DNA of 64,000 nt from Apilactobacillus kunkeei (GTDB lineage Bacteria > Bacillota > Bacilli > Lactobacillales > Lactobacillaceae): NCBI RefSeq assembly GCF_005930975.1, contig NZ_VBSE01000040.1:97714-161713 (forward strand). The letters run 5' to 3'. The number at the start of each line of letters is the position of its first letter. The stretch's first letter is position 1. Below the pieces are notes generated by a model, which did not search any database, was not told the DNA's origin, and was given only the letters and a program-made list of their open reading frames with translations. A program made the position numbers and the translations under genes. Below are positions 44,501 through 48,414 of this stretch, piece by piece.

Positions 44501-46162
44501 AGCACTAAGTAATTGAGGCCCCACGTAGTTCAAGTTAGAATAATGGATACTTCCACTTCCATTTAATTGAAAAGGACCATAATAATTAGATCCATATAGA
44601 GTTTGGAAATTCTTTAAATATAAATCTTTAAAAGCATTTCCACTTATGGCGTAGTTCATTCCGTTAAAGTCCATTAAGTGATTCTGACCATCAACTATTA
44701 ACGACGATAAGTTAGTGGTGATTGTTGAATTAGTGAATCCACTTAAAGTATTTCCAGTTAATCCCACATCACCGACTAACCTAATATTATTAACGTTAGC
44801 TGAAATTGACCCACCTGAATTTGAAATGGAGTTTTGTTGCCCAGTTAAAACTGAATAGAATTGTTGTCCATTTAAAACAAATGCTGTACCACTCTGTGAT
44901 TTCGTTACAACGTCGTTATAACCTAGAGTGTTGTAATCTGTATCACTCGTTGCTGTTTTAGCTTGAATTGAACTGTTCCCATTATAATTATCATTGGTGA
45001 AAGTTTGTGAAATAGCCAGCTTAGCACCACGATAAGCTTGATCATAAGGATTATTTGTTGGTTGAGTATTAGATTGAAGATAAAAATCAGTATTGTTTGT
45101 GGAACCTTTTGAAATACCAGTCCACTTACCAGATTCAGCATCATTAATTCCTTGTTGAGCTAACGCCATATTAGCCCCTGTTTGAAATGCTTTGTTCAAA
45201 CCGGCGTAATTAGCATACATTTGTTCAGCGTTGGTAATCACTTGGTTGTTTTGATCTGGAACAGTAATAGTTGTACTTGGTAATTGAACACTGACGTTAT
45301 CTGCATTATTTAATTTGTTTAACAATGTTGTTTCATACTTATTAACAGAGTTAGTTGCTTCAATCGGGTTGTTAGCACCACCACGATAAGGTGAGTCACT
45401 ACTAGCGTATGATTGAGGAGTTCCATCAATGATTGCCTGAGCAGACATAGTGGCTCCAGAAACAGGATCACTACTTTGTAGTGATGCTACTGCAGCTGCA
45501 CTTGGAGTACCAGAAGGAACTGCTAAACTGGCGTTAGCAGTGGTTCCGTTATCATTACGTCTAACTGGAGTATTACCATAGTATGTGTAATCTTGAGTAC
45601 CTGCACCATAACCATTTGTTAATTGGTTGTAGGCATTCATAGCCGCTTGAGCACCATTGTAGGCAGCGTTGTAGTAGTTTACAGCTTGTCCGGTTAAGTT
45701 ATTTGAGTTGTTACCTTTCCCGTTGAAAGCATCTGAATAACCTTGTTGAATTTGTTGTGAATAACTAGCTGATTCGTCATTGTTGTTAAAACTAGGAGCT
45801 TGACCATTCGTAGTTCCTACAGTAACAACTGGAGCAGACGCACTGGTTCCTGAAGACGCAATGGTCCCGTTATTTGAGGCAGCGTTATTGTTATTTGCAG
45901 CGTTTCCGCCACCACCACTTTGTTGATTGGTTGTAGTACCACCGTTTCCACTATTTTGAGTGTTTCCACTGTTACTATTGCTTGGGGCAGGATTGGTACC
46001 ATTAGATCCATCAGCGGCATGAGCTGTCGTCCCGCCCATTGTGTATGCAGTGGTTCCCAAAAAGGCTAATGTCGCAACGGATACTACAACCCATTGTTTC
46101 TTAACCTTCTTCATCATTTTTTTATCTTTTACTTTATTAAATTGCTGCTTGTTATATTGCAT
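23513..46162 (-). CDS. Giant repetitive surface protein 4 (7549 aa)
   Basis: One uninterrupted frame of 22.65 kb encodes a protein of very roughly 0.8 MDa. The ATG at 46162 follows AAAGGG and gives MQYNKQQF. Layout: signal peptide 1-50 (KKVKKQW, then hydrophobic core); Gly/Asn/Ser-rich linker; YYGNT motif; beta-helix-like head about 427-890; beta-sandwich-like segment about 920-1060; then about 6000 residues of Tyr/Ala/Gly/Asp/Asn repeats with two classes of higher-order repeat. The C-terminus differs from proteins 2 and 3. An SH3-like module at about 7165-7235 is followed by a Lys/Thr-rich linker of about 85 residues. Two more SH3-like modules, at about 7325-7400 and 7479-7549, close the protein. 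Endings such as YITANKDYV and YITANKDFV fit DUF5776/SLAP-like domains. There is no LPXTG. The only cysteine I found by eye is residue 4109. Likely an extremely long secreted surface fibre; the target is unknown. Confidence 0.94.
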   Translation of the reverse strand: MQYNKQQFNKVKDKKMMKKVKKQWVVVSVATLAFLGTTAYTMGGTTAHAADGSNGTNPAPSNSNSGNTQNSGNGGTTTNQQSGGGGNAANNNNAASNNGTIASSGTSASAPVVTVGTTNGQAPSFNNNDESASYSQQIQQGYSDAFNGKGNNSNNLTGQAVNYYNAAYNGAQAAMNAYNQLTNGYGAGTQDYTYYGNTPVRRNDNGTTANASLAVPSGTPSAAAVASLQSSDPVSGATMSAQAIIDGTPQSYASSDSPYRGGANNPIEATNSVNKYETTLLNKLNNADNVSVQLPSTTITVPDQNNQVITNAEQMYANYAGLNKAFQTGANMALAQQGINDAESGKWTGISKGSTNNTDFYLQSNTQPTNNPYDQAYRGAKLAISQTFTNDNYNGNSSIQAKTATSDTDYNTLGYNDVVTKSQSGTAFVLNGQQFYSVLTGQQNSISNSGGSISANVNNIRLVGDVGLTGNTLSGFTNSTITTNLSSLIVDGQNHLMDFNGMNYAISGNAFKDLYLKNFQTLYGSNYYGPFQLNGSGSIHYSNLNYVGPQLLSAYSNDVFFSGNVNILNPYDINTTNGNVAYNYNNNNNYTPYQRSGDAIQGGGNQENLEVNNFVLEDGARYFGAVSPDNGGTNIIAKGNFTLGQNSKMTLLTRDAYGKAEGAYDGANYGIYLSSGGANTPSLNVLKNAVLNLIGGQSTRSNYIGSGIATDSAVTSTINVDGGTINYEGANGVPGQYGQAFDFKGTTTINVINGGLIKVLLAQAPSSSVGANYNVGGTPSKQVTYGGLINNYNSGNPQTANFNVANGGNLIVGLYDNGGGYVIPYYGNLNMNSVGPDNAVFLTNNSTNAFQTNSGTNGQTYSGAITAYNVAVTTDNSTTPTNFYKFQLPSGSTTYTGVTSDGRSVSGQISDTHKLVISNLPSVQFVGNLQSYVNSNGDTVVTANAKVSNYSGNYQNIYYGVGYSNTNPNGNFNSLTSYNNSTLKNTTPNVVDPNSYYGFVSVPSNYDGSIIPISFTIPKSVASNPTYVGMRLKYGLASVTSVLGGSNSVTNIEGYSLQNGQIAQDTNGTFLVGTNDLSKQKLGASDALIDLVNNNLNAKNQEDFNTQTNTDYSVSYTAAKSGYQAFNINNPLSVDQLRQTSAYSNSPNPTAYAQGYERALYDAGVRDARNGITTNSLSQLPDYQAGMNQYVSAYTAALSTNNLGLDANTIISKSNLPTSYLGAPATGTTAGIADATGASDFVQDERNGTIQAANSKYAAITDPNRQSAYLDAEAGYFAAVNNQKLDATASRAKQAGYQYAKSLIAGAMSQSQPTQSNTDPSLNFSAVQDGYNAAQAAINKAATNLYASGNQESQMTSHGALSDDSFAGDRTVYKSIKYGYYQGSRSINSPFQSDVNLIGQTETKLDQIEEVGYVAYVQPLSYAAGANSYNTKGSSTPTAPYNNSTIGQQSYTNGYNDAQTAFNQGQSDGLTNVKSVDSSQLSTFQDNPTSVPSTYTNQNVQNSYSTGYKGAVDGYKDGIAINSGGTPNANNNQGNAQATYTNSYAEGNAQGKQQAGANDYVSNNVNQNLQKTDNNYATGVQTAEQGHADGYAAATNNPNATTNSTSKTYVTGFKVGVSDQISDAKKSGDIDAFLQGARDYIQNKKVASVNNKDVYYINYYNQGYSTAQRGLLDARDGNEQTLPVYPTPSNKDDQSYVNSQDIINQFTARLQNAYNMGYTAFKNDATTGFNDANNALVSTKPSLTGNDSNKSVAYNVAADIFNSELASLSLQNNAYSHSQDNTGTLYKDLQNWFSTKAQADYQSGESVAKMTTVPPTTANNTPQISFGFIKAGFNDLTNGYNGSTGNNVNTNSVGYIDGQTQKQNLKTGINTAIQSVKNNAPSDSDQLDAYNGTKAGYMDVATGSTTGSKTITSQFDKVFVDAYNKAYSDGANLASEALQQLSQNQTASGLTLNADGAKNDAYTAAYNQVMDGYHDKIKLPSSGNTATTNANYIAGQGVGTTFLRDYAQAESKKNPQYPADSTSETYHGVFDALSNAAANGQITTIQNSPNGTLYVDGYNLAVADINAASDHAKQDFANGNAASANRESTPAMQAAYIQAYNQATEGFKQAINTTNTSAPANTNASSGFKLGAKYKQGYLDAITDFNSGITSTINRSEDGYADAMQALVDAKSGKYNNTDYSSVYTMAYSQALGTNNGLINVKAKPNISNVPSAGSIPSNVNQTAYQNGYQGSVDGYQDGVASTQGTSTNKNTYSSTQGNNVIYQNAYSLANASGRQQAGANDYTAGSFSQSEAASDSNYAAGGKSAANGYTEGVANKPKSSQDLTYLTGYTQGQQSGSGVSQAQQLNSTDNGLTGDQLNAYYGVKDAYATVKSTNTSTLSLPSNGKEVNKTSNAYVAAFNAATQNAQKSELDGLAYFQKGNITAPQPNNNPETIDDDARQDGFNQGSIGYGKAQINEFDSTNQNIAYINGGKMYSDIQAGIKDAQADPTKIGQYSSGSAARDAAYDGTAGAYNDVWNNTPNSASQPKSRDQNQAKAYVDAYNQSNNTAITDGNNGASAYVRGQNQAIGNDADSRAFNYGYGQAQKGFSDGLAQSIAQNPSNTAYMTGYNAYQSENAGNIDAVNGNTVNQSSVKDSTSYQDALNAYRDAYTQLIQNPDATTMPNRTGKSQAYQNAYSVAMGELKNDYQIGYQALASSVTQNTSVPAGSNSYSTSMRTKGLNNATVGYGYGVLSQNVPSTYKNSGSLYGQQQGQLVVQAANDIANTGTSNSSLTSNQIYNIAALAAGDAKNAFDTNPDTSDEAGGISVNPNNNNDVYRTAYKLAVDAMKAKYNAGAQQYLNSQAESANPTTEYDMGYKDAQNGFKSGFTGANLQNNHSQTLVGQTAGKNALAGYNDAKTGIASSTYSNVDSNKMDGNLGATQAYDDISAGKGNILASYTNASNAFQAAYNKAANEAKPYYDNGANGYVNGYSNTNATDPLSKVQSAGYLNAQNGHDAVVKNKTSENDLTQAQKNDPSFMIGFNNATQGQTGLASAGSNTPVSQETYNSWSQSQKDGYDATNAAYATGKDDNQKANLDGKSQAYKDAYNAAYEDAQNKASQGAANVLSGQSVDASTWNTWNDKQKDAYTTGQANANSAYSTAETNTKASNPYPSGTDKAETFNGAQSAVNDIISGQAGQSKNNDSNPVYKAAYEKAQQQAQAKVNDGVTAFTKNQAKVTNDNTADGVAQNYGYTQADAGYNGKAGADINTNDPAYQAGRQLRNDEDTGVSEAKQATGKDDTSFKPANDSQRAAYDAAMAGILDGAKNNTSGQTVPQADSAQAKVYTDAYTTAHALGIQYASDGANTFNDGQATTNDNSLLGQAKSQGYTDAKKGHDAAVNKQTPTADEQNNPSFMAGYNAAQSARTGLADIESGATTSSTHEDDKAYAQAQQAYREAAQSIADNPDNPAATTNTSPAYKDIYKQAQNDLKSNYVAGQQQFLNAESSADTSSSDSQQGKDRISQGYADAQSGFNAAINGQTITNPNVAQKAGMGAAMTLTDAVKATVNGLYQNSDDKVAQAANSATDAARSDLLSNPDSTGSTNTDIVNNPVKAAAYKQAQAQYKENYDNGSTAFLSNQSKPAQNDALGQLGYNNAKEGFEAGFNGTTMPNQNSATKTGQTAGQNALSGYHQAMQSNDSTYSVPANASQTTKDAASGVQKAFNDAKNGTQMTKSELATKPVAFQDAYNKAIDDAKAAVSAGANAFANGSGRPVASDAKTKAQADAYDDAQSGYDLAKSGKQLSEAQTNDASFKAGYNAYHDAQNGHVLFVSGGKLTGNESEAEKLAYRAASDAYQSGANNEAKRNDLSQQSGIYQDEYKKAYDDANSKALSGAQEAFGNASSTFSQSGWNQAQKDAYKAGQTNAKAGYDQTKSDVDAQNTNAQGSNAAEAFDGAKAGFSDGKSGSTTDLTNKTETFINAYNAAKQEAKQAAELGAAEFNANKTDTAVANAKDAINVAHSNGYTQAEAGYNAQNNGYVDKSNKDASYLSGVKTAQDVAKGSSDALTDPSKKGSYNSGSAAQDAAYKATVNGYLDGSNGNNANAQSTDSTQSKAYNDAYLVAQQKGRDAASAGACSYLDGNNKPTGTSAENLAQQRGYEDASKGYSDANNSSATIPEGATQAYKDGFNANKSGQAGISDIENGTTTTPADTTAYTKAQQAYDAASKAISANPDKPAGASDNSPVYKTAYAKAISDLNQNYATGKDQFISGNKQADTSVAVSSQAKSQIEQGYNDIQRGFDDKINKATAKNANSTTQAGAEMAQKVINSVNGVATGNVLNSDDTIVQTANAAAQQAKQDLQSNPDHSTTSDDPNIQNNPIKAAAYQVAVNQMHQQYTDGSNAYLNNQAQPTTTLGDKGYTDAQSGFSAGFNSTTMPNQSSATVAGQKAGEEALDGYQSALDGKQDNSGTAMQQQANAAANQAFEDAKQNKTSDISNQPKVSYQLAYEKAMAAAQVATTSGAKAFTDGDTEPTGDKALDKVSQVAYEAAKSGYEAARDGSTITSDEQKNPSFQAGVTAYHESIQGHDHYVSGQKLPDNASAAEKAGYEAAKSAYTIGQNDGDKPTDLSSKSETYNDVFNNAYNDAKAKAQAGANEAFDNTTPVSQDDWTQAQKDAYAAGRQNAQTAYDDTKSDDTKSNPNVPGTDAANAFDGAKAGFKAGATGITPADVNDHPSGYMTAYQKAQSEAQAQAHQAQIDFAKGQNDQSTDSNGALNQAYKSAYAQFKDGYNNKKNGNVDSNNKDINYIQGIENAKQLANGIQDATDNPKNNGTEYKSTPAQEAAYKATLNGYTDGANGNSANQTPTDPSQTVIYNDAYATAKAQAKIDAGTGATAFNNGSDKPTGTDSHVVAQQKGYTDAKDGYDYAKDNPTADLPANPTNAYKAGYNAFHSSQTGLSDAENNTSTNHADSTAYQNAQSAYADASNAIASNPDSPASAQEKAPAYVDAYKQAINDLKANYQTGLQQFNSGANSTDTIVVTSQQAKDRLTQGYEQTKAGFDSVTDGPAIDHPTAAQQAGIDSAHTVQNAVSGIVNNNTDANNQDPVYLSATAAAQQAKDDLVNNPGHSTSSDNADIQNNPIKRAAYKQAIEAMQVQYTQGANAFVNNQGKPSDKLGQDGYEDAQEGFNEGFAGTKVAESENSGTQTGNKYGLSALSGYTDAYNGKVNNDTDDAPRNEANKAALQAFDDAKTGNTTDLSDKSLAYQTAYKKAQADASQALLDGAKDFANGQSSPAVTNAPSGVAAKAYADALSGYQAAANGGNYTESQEANPQFMVGVTAYNDMVSGRQLFTSGGQLTGNESASEKAGYQAAQAAFATGKNDEPKDPSLSGQSVQYQDAYNNAYDSAKQIATSGANDAYATSPSTDTSKLSSTELVAYNAGKQNAENAYNAIKGDTTIANNNIANSDAYNSFEGAKDGFIAGKTGNDISLDGKSTAYINAYKSAKSQAAQAAAEGLAQFNANQTDTATNSNDAINVAHKNAYNQAQAGYNAQNSSNVDKSNNDASYLSGAKTAKDVQTGYSDAKTNPSRAVYNGTPAQVAAYYATVNGFHDSSYGTNNSTSTDATQAKAYADAYKKATADGATAALQGANTYNAGGAKSDDSNASGLAAQKGYEDAKQGHDDAIANQQAPENASAAYQAGAQAVADGKRGATEFNGQKDANANYSSSNTNVQTGHDGAKDGYTDAINGANKKSFDTNSDKTQAYQDQYSLEYDKALTKASLGAQNNFTKTNTDMNGWTQSDINAYQYGQASASQGYDEARQKPDNTSHTGTTNIDESFKGAAAAFNDVKNGEEGQNATAETNPVYQDAYQVALNAAKQVANNGATSFGNGQTLSDQLAKLGDNQADKNAFTKGYNDAQSAYAQAQQTPSQTSPYANGTNSNLVFEAAQNAFSDVKNGEAGAQANKIFDPAYQAAYQKALNEVQPVATNGASGFSKGVDLQQQLAAFGDNQAQKDAYSKGYNDAQTAYGQALQNANDVADHSTSSNGDETYRGAAAALLDVKNGTVGKNATAEQSGPYRDAYAKALTQAQAQSNAGATAFGNNDNLKTALGQFGNKQALSDTFAKGYDDASFGYNDAQKDSNMGSTHSSNGDKDEVYRGAADAFNAVLRWENPNPDLSQTNAAYLAAFSRAKSQALQIAKDAAIGFSKGTTQQELISAQGDNKALQNAAIRGYIDAQAAYAQAELQPDTTTHLSDTNADKTFHGASLAFNDVKSGQDGNSRPADSDPVAQIAYDKALSAAQGLAKNGSTAFIKASSLENALMAAGNNQADKDAITKGYNDAQTAYEAAQQNPTATNPYAANTNSNLVFAAVANAIADVKANNIGAQSKNSTDPVYVDAYQRALNEAQPQATNGATGFGQGVNLADELAKLGNNQVQKDAYNRGYTDAQNAYAQALQNANDGANHASTSNGDEVYRGAAAALLDVKNGTAGQNANAEQSAPFRAAYTKALQAAQAQANAGATAFGNKADLNSSLGQFGNNQALKDAFTTGYTDANNGFNEAQVDASKASDHASQSNQDATYRGAADAFNAVAQDKNAQPDASKTNPAYVAAFNRAKELSNQLAQSGAVGFNQGKAEADLLAAQGNNDTLKKEISRGYSDAQTAYGQAKSQPDTDSRQTDTNAAQTFHGSSLAFNDVKLGQAGNSRPSDSDVVAQSAYDKALSEAMEILRSGMTGYLNATSLSVLLDRVGDDQASRDAITKGYDDAQVAYAQAQQNPSQTSPYTSNSNNDLVFKAVVNAITDVKNGNSGAQANASSDSIYVDAYQKAIQAAQPETVNGATGFGNDVNLDNQLATFGNNQAQRDAYTKGYSDAQNGYNLALQNANDGVNHTSNSNEDSVYRGAAAALNDIKNGNPGQYANAEQGAPYKAGYAKALAYASQITKNASVTYLQNGSLNDSLGQFGNNQSVKDIFTKGYNDAKTGIELVQLGTDQLASHNNNTNVDNTYRGSVLALIDINSNRPNNHLNDSTDPVFVAAYQREAQIATQAANNGAKAYTEGLTESAAVNKYSATPEDVASIKMGYEQSQTGYGDGNTANAQSKSDNPYYQVGFNYADSAYKGYQSAQSNGNQTPTGNVATDDAYQATVAASSDVKKGVAKQDVSGKSLAYQTAYGRAYDQFLAKKKADQESDFSKVGKKYYKKNYKLFRVINKYGARVYTSPKFTKKNWVITLKRGDLFKAVKIVRHNKTTRFYVGNGDYITANKDYVEATQLAKKDKTKKTTKKAKTTKKKVVKKVKPVVNTKPTKKKVVKKTQSTKKPTVAKTHKTIKKQEPKKTTKKNVKKTTAPVIKKKQTIKHPGYSVTLTPKGNSRYYRKNYTVFRLQKGALIHTDKTFNEHNWVSTLRRNDVIRVQNVVKFHGITRFYLGSGRYVTSNKEFVVDENTYEQRKGTKAAKSDRVANKPLPNNLSKYSDAYVQAYLKEFYQGSNAQVTFRRRDNETKQVTSSKAKNDKGSYYHENYKVYKVIAKNGVRIHTNLKFSANNWTAKLQQNNVFKVKKVFKYYGITRLYIGNSEYITANKDFVKRNDD
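24195..24455 (-). other. Lys/Thr-rich linker between SH3-like modules of giant protein 4
   Basis: About 85 codons are dominated by Lys, Thr, Val and Pro, with runs such as KKTTKKAKTTKKKVVKKVK. The segment sits between the first and second SH3-like modules and is absent from proteins 2 and 3. A strongly cationic stretch could bind teichoic acids or other wall polyanions; that role is inference. Confidence 0.8.
25200..28850 (-). repeat. 1269-bp higher-order repeat in giant gene 4 (about three copies)
   Basis: Units of about 105 codons, each containing a GNNQAxKDAxTKGYNDA-like segment, are arranged in a fixed order of four types. The whole set repeats. The anchor accaaattgac starts at 25382, 26651 and 27920, and gctccacgg at 25563, 26832 and 28101. 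Both give a spacing of exactly 1269 bp (423 codons) twice. Exact spacing with diverged sequence implies duplication of a complete four-unit block followed by point mutation without indels at this scale. Confidence 0.88.
28900..38000 (-). repeat. Higher-order repeat of about 2.3 kb in giant gene 4 (four copies)
   Basis: A block containing NNPIKAAAY, then a GYxDAQxGFxAGF segment and an NGTTMPNQ-like segment, recurs four times. The anchor codon of NNPIK (NNDVY in the most N-terminal copy) lies at about 30834, 33105, 35400 and 37722. The spacings are 757, 765 and 774 codons. Copies share the order of minor units, including GGQLTGNESxSEKAGY-like and DWTQAQKDAYxAGxxNA-like segments. The longer spacing towards the N-terminus shows small in-frame length changes. 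Confidence 0.8.
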
Positions 46163-46637
46163 ATTAATGGCCCTTTCAAAAAATTAAGTTACATTATTAG
46201 GTGTCGATGTTAATAACTATTTATTGTATGTTTTGTAAAGTGCTAATTCATAAAAACCGCGCACTTAAGGTAATTTTACATAATCTTTATATTATCATTT
46301 TCTTAAAACTTTTTAAAACATTTTGAAGAAGTTTTTAACTTTATTAGATTAAAACATACACCGTGTCTAATAAAATCTCCGAAATAACGGTGAAATCATG
46401 TGTTTAAGGATTTTTTAATATTTAAATATAGTTATATAAATTGTTAAATATTCTTTTAATTTCAATCTCAAATATCATAACATATAACTTAAGATTTCTA
46501 TAATAAAAATAAACATAAAAATACTTATTTAGCTTTACTTGCAAAGATTAAATAATTTTTCTTCTAGCTTTCATTATCAATGATTTTCTTTTACAATATA
46601 ATAAATAATATTTGCGTTAATATGGGAGGTATAAATT
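46163..46637. other. AT-rich intergenic region between giant gene 4 and the phosphatase gene
   Basis: This 475-bp divergent gap is very AT-rich and has no convincing gene. It must hold the promoter of giant gene 4; AATAGT and GACAC on the minus strand near 46190-46225 faintly recall the motif ahead of giant genes 1 and 2. AAGTGC (46238-46243) and GCACTT (46261-46266) could form a short stem in the giant gene 4 leader. Plus-strand promoter elements lie near the right end. Confidence 0.6.
46574..46602 (+). promoter_or_regulatory. Promoter candidate for phosphatase-hydrolase operon
   Basis: TTATCA (46574-46579) and TATAAT (46597-46602) are separated by 17 nt and stand about 35 nt before the start codon of the phosphatase gene. 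Confidence 0.55.
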
Positions 46638-47420
46638 TTGTCACAACAACGATTATTAGACATTAAAAACGGCTATAACTTCCGTGAACTTGGTGGATAC
46701 CAAACCGAAGATGGCCGTTTTGTAAAATGGAATAAAGTCCTGCGTTCTGGAGAACTATCCGAATTATCTGATTCTGACTTAGCTTTTTTGGAAGATTATG
46801 GTATTAATTTCGATGTCGACTTAAGATCAGACACTGAAAGACAAAAGGCTTCAGATAAATTACCTAAAAAGACAAAGTTTATCGCAAACCCCGTCTTCAA
46901 CAGTGGTCATGATAAGACTGAGCGTCAATATGCTGAACAATACATGAATGATGCTACGCGCGGCAAACAAAATATGATTAATTCATACCAGTCAATGGTA
47001 ACTAGTCCATCCGCACAAAAAGCTTTTAAGAATCTTTTTAAAACTTTATTGGCTAACACTGACGACGGAGCTGTACTATTCCATTGTGCGCAAGGAAAGG
47101 ACCGTACTGGTCTATCAGCTGCTTTCTTCTTGTTTGCTCTGGGCGTTGATGAAGAAACTATAAAAAAAGATTACTTATTATCAAAAGAAGCAATGAAACC
47201 ATTCATTCAAGTGAAAATTGATCAATACAGTAAGTACGGTATGACCGAGGAACTTCGTCAAAACCTACACGACTTATATACTGTTGATGAATCATACTTT
47301 GATGCTGCTATGGATACCATCAAAGCTAAATATGGTAACATTAATAACTTCTTGCATGAATTCATCGGGTTAACCGATGATGATATCGCTAAATTAAAAG
47401 AAATTTACCTTACTGATTAA
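46638..47420 (+). CDS. Tyrosine-protein phosphatase (Cys-X5-Arg family)
   Basis: The 260-aa protein carries the P-loop HCAQGKDRTG, with catalytic Cys150 and phosphate-binding Arg156. An N-terminal NFRELGG motif and a DLRSDTER segment are typical of the bacterial protein tyrosine/phosphoinositide phosphatase family (Y_phosphatase3, related to MptpB). It has no signal peptide, so it should act in the cytoplasm on phosphotyrosine proteins or phospholipid head groups; the substrate is unknown. The start is a TTG at 46638, 7 nt after GGAGGT. The next gene starts about 20 nt downstream, pointing to an operon with the alpha/beta hydrolase. Confidence 0.88.
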   Translation: MSQQRLLDIKNGYNFRELGGYQTEDGRFVKWNKVLRSGELSELSDSDLAFLEDYGINFDVDLRSDTERQKASDKLPKKTKFIANPVFNSGHDKTERQYAEQYMNDATRGKQNMINSYQSMVTSPSAQKAFKNLFKTLLANTDDGAVLFHCAQGKDRTGLSAAFFLFALGVDEETIKKDYLLSKEAMKPFIQVKIDQYSKYGMTEELRQNLHDLYTVDESYFDAAMDTIKAKYGNINNFLHEFIGLTDDDIAKLKEIYLTD

Positions 47421-47440
47421 ATAACATTGGAGTGATTTTT

Positions 47441-48379
47441 ATGGGATTTAAAAAAGCTGCTGCTGCTTTAGGTATAATGTCTACTGCAGTTGGGGCAGGA
47501 GCTTTTATGTTCAGTAACTACCTATTTAAATTAGGTATGAACAGAAAGGACGACGAACCTGTCCCACAAACTAGCCAATTACGTTTTGCATACGCATACT
47601 ACCGTTATGTCGATTGGTTCCACGCTATTCCAAAAGAAGAATGGGTATTAAAAGAAGTCGATACTGGAGAAAAAATGATTGCTTCATATGTCCCCGCTGA
47701 AGAAGAAACAAAGAAAACAATCATTATGGCTCATGGTGTTGGATGCAATCGTGAAACAATGGCTAACTTCATTAAGATGTACCACGAATTAGGTTTTAAC
47801 GTCTTAGCTCCAGATGATCGTGCCCACGGCGATAGTGACGGTAAATACGTCAGCTATGGCTGGAAGGATCGTATCGACTATCTTCGTTGGATTAGGCTAG
47901 TACTTGAAAAAGTCGGTGAAGATGCCAAAATTCTTTTGTTTGGTATCAGTATGGGAGCTGGAATTGTCACAATGTTAAGTGGCGAAGATTTACCAAAACA
48001 AGTTAAAGCAATTATCGCTGATTGTGGATACACCAATGTTGGTGATGAATTTAACTACCTACTAAAAGATATGTTCCACTTACCTCCATACCCAATTGAA
48101 CCTCTGGTCAGTGCAATTAACTGGTATAAGGTTGGATATCGTTTGCATAATGCCTCATGCACCGAAGCATTGAAGAAAAATGATTTACCTACCCTATTCA
48201 TTCACGGAGATAGCGACATTTACGTACCAACTTACATGTCTTATGAAAACTACGCTGCATCTAATGGTCCAAAACAACTTTGGATCGTGCCAGGTGCTGG
48301 TCATGAAGAAAGCTTCTGGGTTAATCCAGTTGCATACAAAAAACGTGTTAAAGATTTCTTACGTACTCATTTTGACTAA
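47441..48379 (+). CDS. Membrane-anchored alpha/beta hydrolase
   Basis: The start chosen is the ATG at 47441, after a GGAGTG site; the in-frame GTG at 47432 lies inside that site. The 312-aa protein has a hydrophobic N-terminus at residues 5-30, a probable signal anchor. A catalytic core follows: AHGVGCNR near 97-104 (oxyanion region), the nucleophile elbow GISMG with Ser170, Asp259 in HGDSD, and His288 in GAGHEE. This matches serine esterase/peptidase-type alpha/beta hydrolases common in lactobacilli. The substrate cannot be told from sequence. It is probably cotranscribed with the phosphatase and ends at a shared bidirectional terminator. Confidence 0.88.
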   Translation: MGFKKAAAALGIMSTAVGAGAFMFSNYLFKLGMNRKDDEPVPQTSQLRFAYAYYRYVDWFHAIPKEEWVLKEVDTGEKMIASYVPAEEETKKTIIMAHGVGCNRETMANFIKMYHELGFNVLAPDDRAHGDSDGKYVSYGWKDRIDYLRWIRLVLEKVGEDAKILLFGISMGAGIVTMLSGEDLPKQVKAIIADCGYTNVGDEFNYLLKDMFHLPPYPIEPLVSAINWYKVGYRLHNASCTEALKKNDLPTLFIHGDSDIYVPTYMSYENYAASNGPKQLWIVPGAGHEESFWVNPVAYKKRVKDFLRTHFD

Positions 48380-48414
48380 TAAAAAAGACTCAGCATTTCG
48401 CTGGGTCTTTTTAT
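48380..48414. terminator. Bidirectional terminator between hydrolase and lipoprotein genes
   Basis: AAAAAAGACTCAGC and GCTGGGTCTTTTT pair around a short ATTTC loop, with an A run on one side and a T run on the other. The two flanking genes converge on it and end within a few bases on each side. Confidence 0.88.

Noticed and set aside
46163..46637. Possible small gene in the AT-rich gap
   Set aside because: No frame with a ribosome site of useful length; composition fits promoter DNA.
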